A DNA stretch of 64,000 bases from Arthrobacter methylotrophus (GTDB lineage: Bacteria; Actinomycetota; Actinomycetes; Actinomycetales; Micrococcaceae): contig NZ_BAABED010000001.1 of NCBI RefSeq assembly GCF_039539965.1, positions 3,410,001 through 3,474,000 on the forward strand. The letters are read 5' to 3'. Below the pieces are notes generated by a model. The model was not told the origin of the DNA. It did not search any database and saw only the letters and a list, made by a program, of their open reading frames with translations. Positions 28,278-39,581 of this stretch are shown here, one piece after another (position 1 is the stretch's first letter; every line of letters begins with the position of its first letter). Position numbers and translations under genes: made by a program.

Positions 28278-28588
28278 TTCTTCGCTCCTTCCGGAGTGGT
28301 GGCTGCGGTGGTGTTCACATCAGGGCGCGGTTCGCCCATTTTGTAGATGGCCTGGATGTCGTAGCTGACAGTGTCACGGAGCATGTTGAACCATTGACGG
28401 CAACCCGTGCTGTGGACCCAGCGTTCGGCGAAGGCACCTTTCGTGTTGTCGCGGTAGAACAAGTACTCGGCCCACTGGCGATCCGTCAGCGCATCCGGGC
28501 TTTCCGGATACGCCACGTGGGCCTGGCCGCCGTAGTGGAATTCGGTTTCGTCTCGTGGCCCGCAATTGGGGCAGCTGATGAGCAGCAT
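28274..28588 (-). CDS. soxD: Sarcosine oxidase delta subunit
   Basis: A 104-residue zinc-binding subunit. The four ligands known from the corynebacterial enzyme are at identical positions: C6, C9, H59 and C63 ([10 protein letters not shown] and [11 protein letters not shown]). AGGAG precedes the ATG. It lies 24 nt after soxB and overlaps soxA by 4 nt. The last 12 residues are a threonine/alanine-rich tail. Confidence 0.96.
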   Translation of the reverse strand: MLLISCPNCGPRDETEFHYGGQAHVAYPESPDALTDRQWAEYLFYRDNTKGAFAERWVHSTGCRQWFNMLRDTVSYDIQAIYKMGEPRPDVNTTAATTPEGAKK

Positions 28589-28612
28589 TGTTGGTCTCCT
28601 AAAGGGCTGCGG

Positions 28613-29833
28613 CTAGTGGGCGACGGCGGCGGCGCCGTGTTCATCGATCAAGGCACCGGTCTCGAAGCGTTCCAGCGCGAAAGGCTTGTTGAGTTCATGC
28701 GGCGCACCGGTGGCGATGGTGTGGGCGAAGGTCAGGCCGGCAGCGGGCGTGCCCTTGAAGCCGCCCGTTCCCCAGCCACAGTTGACGAACATGTTCTCCA
28801 CCGGGGTGGTGCCGATGATCGGCGAGGCGTCCATGGTGGTGTCCACGATTCCACCCCAGGTCCGGAGCACGTGGGCCCTGGCGAAGATCGGGAACAGTTC
28901 GACGGCGGCAGCCATCTGGTGCTCGATCACGTGGAAGGAACCGCGCTGGCCGTAGCCGTTGTAGGAGTCCACGCCGGCACCCATGACCAGTTCGCCCTTG
29001 TGCGCCTGCGAAACATAGACATGCACATGGTTGGACATGACCACCGTGGGGTGGACGGGCTCGTGCAGTTCGGATACCAACGCCTGGAGCGGGTGCGACT
29101 GGATCGGGAGGCGGAAACCGGCCATTTCGGCGAGGACCGAGCTGTGGCCCGCCGCGGCGAGGCCCACCTTTTCGGTGTGGATGGTGCCTTGGCTGGTCTT
29201 GACGCCCACCACACGGTTGCCTTCCTTGAGGAAGCCCGTCACTTCGCAGTTCTGGATGATGTCCACGCCGAGTTCATCGCACTTTCGGGCGAAGGCCCAA
29301 GCGACATGGTCGTGCTTGGCGATGCCGGCGCGCGGCTGGTACGTGGCACCCATGACCGGGTAGCGGATGTTGTCGCTGATGTTCAGGATGGGGCAAAGTT
29401 CCTTGACCTGCTGCGGGTCCAGCCATTCGGCGTCGACGCCGTTGAGCTTGTTCGCACCGACGCGGCGGACGCTTTCGCGGACGTCGCCCAGCGTGTGGGC
29501 GAGGTTCATGACGCCGCGCTGGCTGAAGAGGAAATCGTATTCAAGCTCCTCGGGCAGGATTTCCCAGAGCTTCAGGGCGTGCTCGTAGATCGCGGCGCTC
29601 TCGTCCCAAAGGTAGTTGGAACGGATGATGGTGGTGTTGCGGGCCATGTTCCCGCCGGCCAGCCAGCCCTTTTCCAGGACGGCGATGTTGGTCATCCCAT
29701 GGTTCTTCGCCAGGAAGTACGCGGTGGCCAAGCCGTGGCCGCCACCACCGACGATCACGGCGTCGTAGGAAGACTTGGGCTCCGGGTTCCGCCAAAGGAA
29801 ATCCGGGTGTTCCGGGAGGTGGTCTGCGCTCAT
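28613..29833 (-). CDS. soxB: Sarcosine oxidase beta subunit
   Basis: A 406-residue flavin subunit that oxidises sarcosine. The FAD-binding GGGGHG lies at 29-34 ([19 protein letters not shown]). His174 in [12 protein letters not shown] matches the histidine that carries covalent FMN in related enzymes. [16 protein letters not shown] near the C-terminus closes the FAD site. The ATG overlaps the glyA stop. The products are glycine, hydrogen peroxide and either formaldehyde or methylene-THF through SoxA. No catalase gene is nearby. Confidence 0.97.
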   Translation of the reverse strand: MSADHLPEHPDFLWRNPEPKSSYDAVIVGGGGHGLATAYFLAKNHGMTNIAVLEKGWLAGGNMARNTTIIRSNYLWDESAAIYEHALKLWEILPEELEYDFLFSQRGVMNLAHTLGDVRESVRRVGANKLNGVDAEWLDPQQVKELCPILNISDNIRYPVMGATYQPRAGIAKHDHVAWAFARKCDELGVDIIQNCEVTGFLKEGNRVVGVKTSQGTIHTEKVGLAAAGHSSVLAEMAGFRLPIQSHPLQALVSELHEPVHPTVVMSNHVHVYVSQAHKGELVMGAGVDSYNGYGQRGSFHVIEHQMAAAVELFPIFARAHVLRTWGGIVDTTMDASPIIGTTPVENMFVNCGWGTGGFKGTPAAGLTFAHTIATGAPHELNKPFALERFETGALIDEHGAAAVAH

Positions 29834-31218
29834 TGGGTTGCTCCAATCATTTCTGTCTCGAGTTCGGTGACCGCGGCGTCGCTGCCGGGCTTACTGCTGT
29901 CCTGGGAAAGATGCGGGTAAAGGGGGAACTTCTCCGCCAGCGCGGTGACCCGCGCGCGGAGTTCGACGACGGTGTGCTCACCCAAGGTGTCACCACTGGT
30001 GCCGGCATCGTTCGTGCCGCTGGATGCGGCGGCGATGAGCGCCGTCGCGATGATGTCGGCTACCTCGATGAATTCCTCGGCCCCGAAGCCGCGGGCGGCG
30101 AGTGCCGGGGTGCCGATCCGGAGACCGGAGGAAACCATCGGCGGCCGGGGGTCGAAGGGGACCGCGTTGCGGTTGACGGTTATCCCGATGCGGTGAAGCG
30201 TGTCCTCTGCCTGTTGGCCATCCAGTTCGGAGTGGCGCAGGTCGACCAGGACCAGATGGACATCGGTACCACCGTTGACCACTGAAATTCCTGCTGCAGC
30301 GACGTCATCTTTGAGGAATCGCTCCGCGAGGAGCTTCGCGCCTTCCAGGACCCGCACTTGGCGTTCCTGGAACTCAGGCTCTGCCGCCATCTTGAATGCG
30401 ACCGCCTTGGCCGCGATCACGTGCTCCAGCGGGCCGCCCTGCTGGCCGGGGAAGACTGCACTGTTGATTTTTCGTGCGTACTTCTCCTTGGAGAGGATCA
30501 CCCCGCCGCGCGGACCGCCGAGGGTTTTGTGGGTGGTGGTGGTTACGACGTCGGCATACGGCACCGGGTTGGGGTGGAGGCCCGCAGCGACGAGGCCGGC
30601 GAAGTGGGCCATGTCCACCATGAGGTACGCATCCACGAGGTCGGCGATGCGACGGAATTCGGCGAAATCCAGGTGGCGCGAATACGCGGACCAGCCGGCA
30701 ACGATCAGCTTCGGGCGGTGCTCAAGGGCCAGGGCTTCGACCTCCGCCATGTCGACGCGGAGGTCCGATTCGCTGACGTGGTAAGGGATGACGTTGTACA
30801 GCTTGCCGGAGAAGTTGATGCGCATGCCGTGGGTCAGGTGGCCACCGTGTGCGAGGTCGAGGCCCATGATGGTGTCTCCCGGCTCAAGGAGGGCGAACAT
30901 GGCTGCGGCGTTGGCCTGGGCGCCGGAGTGCGGCTGGACGTTCGCGGACTCGGCGCCGAACAAGGCCTTGACGCGGTCGATGGCCAATTGTTCGATGACG
31001 TCCACGTGCTCGCAGCCGCCGTAGTAGCGCTTGCCCGGGTAGCCTTCCGCGTACTTGTTGGTCAGGACCGATCCCTGCGCCTGCATGACCGCGGCAGGTG
31101 CGAAGTTTTCGGAGGCGATCATTTCCAGCGTGGACTGCTGCCGGATGAGTTCCTGGGCGATCGCTTGTTCAACCTCCGGGTCCGCCTCGATGAGTGGACG
31201 GATCAGCGGTTCAACCAT
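29830..31218 (-). CDS. glyA: Serine hydroxymethyltransferase, catabolic copy
   Basis: A 462-residue PLP enzyme. The Schiff-base lysine is K231 in [17 protein letters not shown] and substrate sites appear in [13 protein letters not shown] and [14 protein letters not shown]-terminal extension contains [14 protein letters not shown], absent from the shortest homologues. AAGGAG precedes the ATG. As the first gene of the sarcosine operon it joins glycine and 5,10-methylene-THF made by SoxBDAG into serine. This is probably a dedicated second GlyA rather than the housekeeping copy. Confidence 0.96.
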   Translation of the reverse strand: MVEPLIRPLIEADPEVEQAIAQELIRQQSTLEMIASENFAPAAVMQAQGSVLTNKYAEGYPGKRYYGGCEHVDVIEQLAIDRVKALFGAESANVQPHSGAQANAAAMFALLEPGDTIMGLDLAHGGHLTHGMRINFSGKLYNVIPYHVSESDLRVDMAEVEALALEHRPKLIVAGWSAYSRHLDFAEFRRIADLVDAYLMVDMAHFAGLVAAGLHPNPVPYADVVTTTTHKTLGGPRGGVILSKEKYARKINSAVFPGQQGGPLEHVIAAKAVAFKMAAEPEFQERQVRVLEGAKLLAERFLKDDVAAAGISVVNGGTDVHLVLVDLRHSELDGQQAEDTLHRIGITVNRNAVPFDPRPPMVSSGLRIGTPALAARGFGAEEFIEVADIIATALIAAASSGTNDAGTSGDTLGEHTVVELRARVTALAEKFPLYPHLSQDSSKPGSDAAVTELETEMIGATQ

Positions 31219-31251
31219 CGTGTTCTCCTTTGAAATACTTATGTTTACCGA

Positions 31252-31314
31252 CTAATAATCAACTGATATATTAGAACTGTTGCCATAGTATGTTGAAGAT
31301 CACACAGCCGTCAA
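31252..31314 (-). promoter_or_regulatory. Promoter and operator of the sarcosine operon
   Basis: On the minus strand TTGACG (31314-31309) and TACTAT (31290-31285) are spaced by 18 nt. Just downstream, around the expected start point, arms CTAATA (31252-31257) and TATTAG (31269-31274) form a dyad with 11 nt between. The divergent GntR/FCD regulator at 31373 is the natural candidate to bind it. Confidence 0.4.
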
Positions 31315-31372
31315 CAGCCCGGCAGCACGGGAAGAGCCAGACTTGGAATTGCGGCACAACGGGAGAGAGCAT

Positions 31373-32044
31373 ATGAGCACGGCATTGGAAGCACTAGACA
31401 CCGGCATCCAGGGAACGTCCTTGGCTGACAACGCCTACCTGCTCTTGCGCGACCGCCTCATCATGATGGAGATCAAACCCGGAGACCCCATCAATGACGG
31501 GCAGATTGCCGCGGAACTCGGCATCGGACGAACACCTGTGCGTGAGGCCATCAAACGGCTCGAAAGCGACCACTTGGTGGTGTCCTATCCCCGCCGCGGA
31601 ACCTTTGCCACCGGCGTCGACATCACCCAACTGGCGGATGTCTCCGAAATCCGGGAGCTGCTCGAGCCCTTGGCATCAAAACGGGCGGCCCGCTTGGCAA
31701 GCCCCAAGCTGCGCCAAGAGCTGCGTGACGTCGCTGCCGCCATCAGCAGCCTGGAAACCCACGACGCCGCACAGCAGGAACTCATGCGCTACGACATCCA
31801 GGTGCACCGGCTTATCTACAAGGCCGCCGGCAATCCGCACCTCGAAGACGTCTTGATCCGCTACGACAACCTGGCGACACGGATTTGGTGCTACATGCTG
31901 GACAAAATGCCTTCCGTATCAGGCCACGTCACCGAGCATGCCGAACTGCTCACCGCAATCGCCGACGGCGATGAGGACCGCGCGGCTGCGCTCGCCCTGC
32001 ACCACGTGGTGAGTTTCGAAGAGACGATCCGCAAGGTGCTCTAG
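31373..32044 (+). CDS. GntR-family (FCD) regulator of the sarcosine operon
   Basis: A 223-residue FadR-type regulator. The winged helix (about 15-80) includes DGQIAAELGIGRTPVREAIKRLESDHLVVSYPRRGTFA. The all-helical FCD domain (about 90-215) carries metal-ligand residues such as D in LMRYDIQVHRLIYKAAGNPHL and H in HVTEHAELL. ATG 31373 is preceded by GGGAGAG; an upstream TTG in frame is not used. It is divergent from glyA with 154 nt between, suggesting repression relieved by sarcosine, glycine or a derivative. The ligand is inferred. Confidence 0.93.
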   Translation: MSTALEALDTGIQGTSLADNAYLLLRDRLIMMEIKPGDPINDGQIAAELGIGRTPVREAIKRLESDHLVVSYPRRGTFATGVDITQLADVSEIRELLEPLASKRAARLASPKLRQELRDVAAAISSLETHDAAQQELMRYDIQVHRLIYKAAGNPHLEDVLIRYDNLATRIWCYMLDKMPSVSGHVTEHAELLTAIADGDEDRAAALALHHVVSFEETIRKVL

Positions 32045-32058
32045 CTTTCGAGCCGTCC

Positions 32059-32172
32059 CTAACCGCTCTTCTTCCAGTGCTTGGGCCACTTCGCGTTCAA
32101 TAACAGCAAGCCCAACAAGAGCCCATCAACCGCCACGACGCCCGCCGCGAGGTAAGCCCAAGCGATAATCAT
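32059..32172 (-). CDS. Candidate 37-residue small membrane protein
   Basis: The frame encodes one strong membrane helix (MIIAWAYLAAGVVAVDGLLL onward to LLLLNA) and a basic tail (KWPKHWKKSG). Its ATG at 32172 overlaps the stop of a 19-codon frame that starts at 32231 behind AGGAG, as in coupled leader genes. In the same frame, protein-like sequence continues upstream (WYAYSDAIPHFEPPTGGEAA) without a usual start codon. It could therefore be the end of a decayed or non-canonically started gene. The 265-nt region 32045-32309 holds nothing else. Confidence 0.35.
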   Translation of the reverse strand: MIIAWAYLAAGVVAVDGLLLGLLLLNAKWPKHWKKSG

Positions 32173-32309
32173 GGCCGCTTCACCACCAGTCGGCGGCTCG
32201 AAGTGCGGGATTGCATCAGAATACGCATACCAATCTCCTGACCCGGATCCCCCCAGTCACTCGATAGTTCACCAAGTGTGGCACGACGACGCCTAAGAAG
32301 AAACGGCCT

Positions 32310-33047
32310 TTAGCCGGGAGTGAGGACGCAGAATTCGTTGCCCTCCGTGTCGGCGAGGCATACCCATGGCACATCGCCTTGGCCGACGTCGGCATCCGTG
32401 GCCCCGAGGGCCCGCAGCCGGGCCACCTCTGCCGCTTGGTCATCGCCGCGATACGGCCGCAGGTCGAGATGGACACGGCCGGACACGGCATTCGCGGCGG
32501 GTGTGCGGACGAACTCCAGATATGGCCCGACACCCTTGGCCGAACGCAGCCTCGCAAAATCGTCGGTCACCTCGTGCAGGGACCAGTCCATCGCCCCGCT
32601 CCAGAACCGGGCCATGGCCCGCGGATCCGCACAGTTGACCACCACCGCGGCGATCGGCCCGGTGTCCCGGTAGATCGGCCGAGGCTCCAGCACGCAGAAC
32701 AGGTTGCCCTCCGGGTCGGCCAGGACGGTCCACGGCACATCGCCCTGGCCAATGTCGGCGGGCGTCGCGCCGAGCTTCAACAGGCGTCCCATGAGCTCCG
32801 CTTGATGGGCCGCAGAGGTGGTGGAGAGGTCCAGGTGGGCGCGGTACCTGACCGTTTCGGGGTCCGGGACCGTGACGACATCGACGCACACGGCGGCAGG
32901 GTCCGGCCCGACAAAACCCAAAGGTTCAACATTGGTCACACCGGGTCCTTCGCTGGAAACACCCCAGCCGAGCGCCTCCGCCCAAAACCGGCCGAGAGCC
33001 GAGTCATCCCCGGCCTTGAAATTCACCTGAACAAGTCGCAGTGCCAT
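32310..33047 (-). CDS. Two-domain VOC (glyoxalase-like) protein
   Basis: A 245-residue protein made of two vicinal-oxygen-chelate domains. Each has matching landmarks: GRFWAEALGW and ARFWSGAMDW, AHLDLST and VHLDLRP, GQGDVPWTVLADPEGNLFCVLEP and GQGDVPWVCLADTEGNEFCVL. Histidine and glutamate in the HLDL and FCVLEP motifs are typical metal positions, but VOC proteins range from lyases to antibiotic-binding proteins. It lies between two regulators. No specific substrate is suggested. Confidence 0.9.
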   Translation of the reverse strand: MALRLVQVNFKAGDDSALGRFWAEALGWGVSSEGPGVTNVEPLGFVGPDPAAVCVDVVTVPDPETVRYRAHLDLSTTSAAHQAELMGRLLKLGATPADIGQGDVPWTVLADPEGNLFCVLEPRPIYRDTGPIAAVVVNCADPRAMARFWSGAMDWSLHEVTDDFARLRSAKGVGPYLEFVRTPAANAVSGRVHLDLRPYRGDDQAAEVARLRALGATDADVGQGDVPWVCLADTEGNEFCVLTPG

Positions 33048-33161
33048 ACCGCCTGATTTTATAACCAGGCAATACTTTTATAACCAGGCAATACCGGATA
33101 GACGGCAGTACCCCAGGACACGAAGCCCGGAAAGACCGCTCACTTGACCGCGTTTGAGACG

Positions 33162-33995
33162 ATGAACCACATGGACGCTGACGCAAGCCTTGCCAACGAC
33201 CCCGATACCGATCCCGCCGGAGCGCAACACGCCGGTGTGCAGTCCGTGGACCGGGCCATCACCGTGCTCGAAATCATCGCCCGCAACGGCGATGCCGGCG
33301 TGAGTGAGATCGCGGAGGAAATGGGCGTCCACAAGTCAACGGCGTCGCGACTGCTGAGCGCGCTGGACTCTCGTGGCATGGTGCAGCAGAATCACGAGCG
33401 CGGAAAATACCAACTCGGTTTCAACATCCTGCGCCTGGCTAGCGCCATTCCCGCCCGCCTCAGTCTGGTGAGGGAGGCCAGGGAAGACCTCGAAGCCTTG
33501 GCCGAGAAGTTCGCCGAGACTGCCAACCTGGCAGTGCTACGGTCCAACTTCGCAGTCAACGTGGATCAGGCCATTGGCCCGAACACGCTGGGAACCCAGG
33601 ACTGGATCGGCGGACTCACGCCGCTCCACGCGACATCCAGCGGCAAGGTCATGCTCGCCGCCCTGCCGCCTGCGACGCGCGACCGTGTTCTCAGGGAAGC
33701 CGGTCAAGCCCAATACACGCCACGCACCATCACCGACCGCGACGAGTTGGAACAGCAAATGCCGGTCATTGCCGAGGCCGGTTACGCGGCCACGTACGAA
33801 GAGCTCGAACGCGGACTCAACGCCGTCGCCGTTCCTATCCGCAACCACAGCGGCACGGTCATCGGAGCAATCAGCCTTTCCGGCCCCGCCTTCCGTTTCG
33901 AGCCGGAAAAAATACCCGGCCTCCTTGATGCGCTCAAGCAGGCCGGGCATTCAATCAGTGTCAAGATGGGCTACACCGCAGCCAGCGGCGCCTAG
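33162..33995 (+). CDS. IclR-family regulator beside the betaine demethylase genes
   Basis: A 277-residue IclR regulator. The HTH (about 25-85) contains SVDRAITVLEIIARNGDAGVSEIAEEMGVHKSTASRLLSAL. The effector domain (about 100-270) contains LHATSSGKVMLAALP and GYAATYEELERGLNAVAVPI, a family hallmark. The start is uncertain: TTG 33144, ATG 33162 and ATG 33171 are in frame. ATG 33162 is chosen as the first ATG. Its stop is 11 nt from the convergent Rieske oxygenase gene, so it probably controls betaine demethylation. Confidence 0.92.
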   Translation: MNHMDADASLANDPDTDPAGAQHAGVQSVDRAITVLEIIARNGDAGVSEIAEEMGVHKSTASRLLSALDSRGMVQQNHERGKYQLGFNILRLASAIPARLSLVREAREDLEALAEKFAETANLAVLRSNFAVNVDQAIGPNTLGTQDWIGGLTPLHATSSGKVMLAALPPATRDRVLREAGQAQYTPRTITDRDELEQQMPVIAEAGYAATYEELERGLNAVAVPIRNHSGTVIGAISLSGPAFRFEPEKIPGLLDALKQAGHSISVKMGYTAASGA

Positions 33996-34006
33996 GGCAT
34001 AGTGGG

Positions 34007-35143
34007 CTAGTCCCCAGCCGGAACGTCGGCGATCTTGCCGGTCACCCAGCTATGGAACGCCTCGATGTGGTGCTCACTGGGGACAAGGACGCCGCCCTTG
34101 GCATAGATTTTGGACCCCATGGCCGGCTGGCAGCGTTCGCAGGCGTCAAAGTCCTGCTCGTTCACCCGGTGGAACAGCTCCACGGACGCGCTCACGTCCT
34201 TGCCGGATTCCACCACGCTGGGCAGGTAGAGCCAGTCGCATTCAACGATCGTGTGGTCTGCAGCCAGCGGGAACATGCGGTGGATGATGACGTGGTCCGG
34301 GACCAAGTTGACGAAGACATTCGGCTTGATGGTCACGGCGTAGTAACGGCGGTCTTGGTCGTCGCCGACACCGGGAATGCGGTCCAGGCCCTCGGAGCCG
34401 TCGATGGTGAAGCCCTTGATGTCGTCGCCGAACTCGGCGCCATGGCCCACGAAGTACTGGGCTGCCAAGCCGTCGGCGAACTCGGGGAGGACTTCGGTCA
34501 GCTCGGGGTGGATTGTGGCGCAGTGGTAGCACTCCATGAAGTTCTCAATGATGAGCTTCCAGTTGGCTTTGACGTCGTACTTGATGCGCCTGCCTAGGCT
34601 CAGGTTGGCGATGTCGTAGTTGTCAACGGCCCGCAGGTCTCCGAGCCGCTCCTCGATGGCCCCCATGACGTCTTCTTCGAACGACGGGGGCTCGTCCGCG
34701 AGGCAGACCCAGACGTAGCCCATGTATTCGCGGACGTGGACCTTGACCAGCCCGTATTCGTTGCGGTCGATATCGGGCATCTTGGTGAGGTTGGGGGCCG
34801 CGATGAGCTTGCCCTCAAGGTCGTAGGTCCAAGCGTGGTAAGGGCACTGGAATGAGCGGTTGGCTTCGCCGGATTCCTCCATGCACAGCTTCACTCCGCG
34901 GTGCCGGCAAATGTTGTAAAAAGCGCGGATCTCTCCCTTGCGGGTGCGGTTGATGAGTACGCTCTCCCGGCCGATCTGCACGGTTTTGAATGAGCCGGCT
35001 TTTTCCAGGTCCGCGGTCCGCACTGCGCAGAACCACATTTGTTCGAAGACGTGCTCTTGCTCGGCGCGGAAGATGTCTTCACTGACATACGTGTGGCCAG
35101 GGAGAGTGGGGATCAGGCTGGGGGAAACAACTTCAGTGGTCAT
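34007..35143 (-). CDS. gbcA: Rieske oxygenase, glycine betaine monooxygenase-like
   Basis: A 378-residue ring-hydroxylating-type oxygenase alpha subunit acting on a quaternary amine. The Rieske ligands are C79 and H81 (NICRHRG) and C100 and H103 (QCPYHAW). The mononuclear iron motif is ENFMECYHCATIHPEL, with the bridging acid E204 region and H207 and H212. Homologues include GbcA (betaine to dimethylglycine) and carnitine or stachydrine demethylases. The context of ferredoxin, reductase, dimethylglycine oxidase and BetAB supports GbcA. AGGAG precedes the ATG. It follows the reductase gene by 45 nt. Confidence 0.88.
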   Translation of the reverse strand: MTTEVVSPSLIPTLPGHTYVSEDIFRAEQEHVFEQMWFCAVRTADLEKAGSFKTVQIGRESVLINRTRKGEIRAFYNICRHRGVKLCMEESGEANRSFQCPYHAWTYDLEGKLIAAPNLTKMPDIDRNEYGLVKVHVREYMGYVWVCLADEPPSFEEDVMGAIEERLGDLRAVDNYDIANLSLGRRIKYDVKANWKLIIENFMECYHCATIHPELTEVLPEFADGLAAQYFVGHGAEFGDDIKGFTIDGSEGLDRIPGVGDDQDRRYYAVTIKPNVFVNLVPDHVIIHRMFPLAADHTIVECDWLYLPSVVESGKDVSASVELFHRVNEQDFDACERCQPAMGSKIYAKGGVLVPSEHHIEAFHSWVTGKIADVPAGD

Positions 35144-35188
35144 GCTGACTCCTATTCAGTGATGAACGTGGTTGAGGCTTGGGAATGC

Positions 35189-36385
35189 TTATGGGGCTGC
35201 CAGGAGAGGCTGGGTGGTGCTCGCGTTGAGTTGCCTCCGCCAACGGGTGAACAGGCGCGGTTGGTTCACCCCGAGGACGCCCACCGGTTCATCTCCCCGG
35301 TAATAAACGGCGAGGAAACTGTGGTCCTCCAAGGCCCCAGCCTCGATCTCGACGCGCTCTGCGTCCCGCGCGTGGCCGGCGAACTGGAGCTTCACTCCGT
35401 ACTGGTCAGACCAGAAGTACGGCACGTTGAGAGGAAGAGGCGCGGCAGAGTGATCCAAGAGTCCGGTCACGGCCAGGGCGGCACGTTCCTGGGCGTCGCT
35501 CCAATGCTCCACGCGATGGTGCCGCCCGCTGCGTGCGTCGAACCAGGCCGCGCAGTCTCCCACGGCAACCACGCCGGGGACGTTGGTCCGTCCCATCGAA
35601 TCGCACGTCACGCCGTCGTCGAGCTCCACGCCCGAACCGGCCAGCCACCCGACGTTGGGTACCGCACCGATACCGAGGAGTACGACGTCGGCGGAACGGT
35701 ACTGTCCGTTGCTGAGCCGGACGCCGGTCACATTTCCTTCGTAGCTGTAATACGAATCGATTCCGGTGTCACAAAGCAGCTCGACGCCATTCATCCCATG
35801 GAGCGTGGCCAAGACGGCAGCCATCTCCGAACCGAGCGGACCGCTCAGGGGCATGTGGCTCTTGCAGACGATGGTGACGTCCATTCCCAGGCTTTTTGCA
35901 GTTGATGCCACCTCCGCGCCGATAAAGCCGGCGCCCACAACCAACAGGCGGCTGCCGGCAACGAGTTCCGGGGCCAGATCCTGGGCATCTTGGAGAGTCC
36001 GCAAGGTAAAAACATTGGCTAGGCCCGCAAGTTCGGGCAGCGTGCGTGCTGAGGCTCCTGTGGCAATCACGACGCCGTCCGCCACCACCGCACGCCCGTC
36101 GCCCAGGGTGATGGTCCCGGTGGCGGCGTCGAAGCTTCGCGCGGGCGAGCCGAGCAGCCATTCGGCCTGCAAGGGATCTTCCGCTTCCGTCCCTTCGGCT
36201 TCCAGCAACAGGTGCTGGACTCCGATTTTTCCTGCCAGGAATTCCTTGGACAGCGGCGGTCGGTCATACGGCCGCTGCTGTTCATCGCCAATGATGAGCA
36301 GCCGGCCGCAAAAGCCTTGCGCCCGCGCAGCGCGGGCGGCGGAAAGTCCCGCCAATGATGCCCCCACGATCGCCAATGTCTCCAT
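35189..36385 (-). CDS. NAD(P)H:ferredoxin reductase (BphA4/rubredoxin-reductase type)
   Basis: A 398-residue FAD oxidoreductase with two Rossmann motifs. The FAD site GASLAGLSAARAAR is near residue 7, and the NADH site VVGAGFIGAEVASTAKSLG is near residue 150. TNVPGVVAVGDCAAW closes the FAD site. AGGAGG precedes ATG 36385; a longer in-frame start is less likely. It is upstream of the Rieske oxygenase and divergent from a Rieske ferredoxin. It probably passes electrons from NADH to that ferredoxin. This differs from the FNR-type GbcB of pseudomonads. Confidence 0.9.
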   Translation of the reverse strand: METLAIVGASLAGLSAARAARAQGFCGRLLIIGDEQQRPYDRPPLSKEFLAGKIGVQHLLLEAEGTEAEDPLQAEWLLGSPARSFDAATGTITLGDGRAVVADGVVIATGASARTLPELAGLANVFTLRTLQDAQDLAPELVAGSRLLVVGAGFIGAEVASTAKSLGMDVTIVCKSHMPLSGPLGSEMAAVLATLHGMNGVELLCDTGIDSYYSYEGNVTGVRLSNGQYRSADVVLLGIGAVPNVGWLAGSGVELDDGVTCDSMGRTNVPGVVAVGDCAAWFDARSGRHHRVEHWSDAQERAALAVTGLLDHSAAPLPLNVPYFWSDQYGVKLQFAGHARDAERVEIEAGALEDHSFLAVYYRGDEPVGVLGVNQPRLFTRWRRQLNASTTQPLLAAP

Positions 36386-36418
36386 GGCTTCCTCCTTGCC
36401 GGGCCGTTCCACAATTTA

Positions 36419-36554
36419 TTGCGCATTACGCAACAAAATTCATTATGCGAAACAGCGTGACCGACTTCACATCGCGTGTCAAGGAATCTGCGCAGGAAGT
36501 TCAACCCCTTGACAAGCCGCTGTGATGTCAATCACTCTGTTGCGTATTGTGATC
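36419..36554. promoter_or_regulatory. Operators in the reductase/ferredoxin divergent promoter
   Basis: The 232-nt divergent gap contains a clean palindrome TTGCG-N5-CGCAA (36419-36433), a degenerate copy TTCATTATGCGAA (about 36439-36451) and a half-site TTGCGTATTGTGAT (36540-36553). It also holds TGTGA-TGTCAA-TCACT (36521-36536), one mismatch from a CRP/GlxR consensus. A similar TTGCG-N5-TGCAA lies before the creatine genes at 47175. IclR control plus catabolite control is the suggested reading. Confidence 0.45.
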
Positions 36555-36617
36555 AGCGTTGATCATGAGACAACCGCCCCACAGGTTTCGACCAGCCCGG
36601 TGAAAGAGGTTCTTGAG

Positions 36618-39526
<2,909 letters not shown>

Positions 39527-39581
39527 AGCCCTTCTGGCTACCGGACACAGCAATGGGGATCACTTCTAAGGAGTTCAACTA

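Noticed and set aside
24279-28346. Very long plus-strand open frame across the sarcosine oxidase genes
   Set aside because: It is antisense to soxA, soxG and sdaA, which have clear motifs and ribosome-binding sites. High GC at third codon positions keeps such shadow frames open; the product looks like random G/R/V/D-rich sequence.
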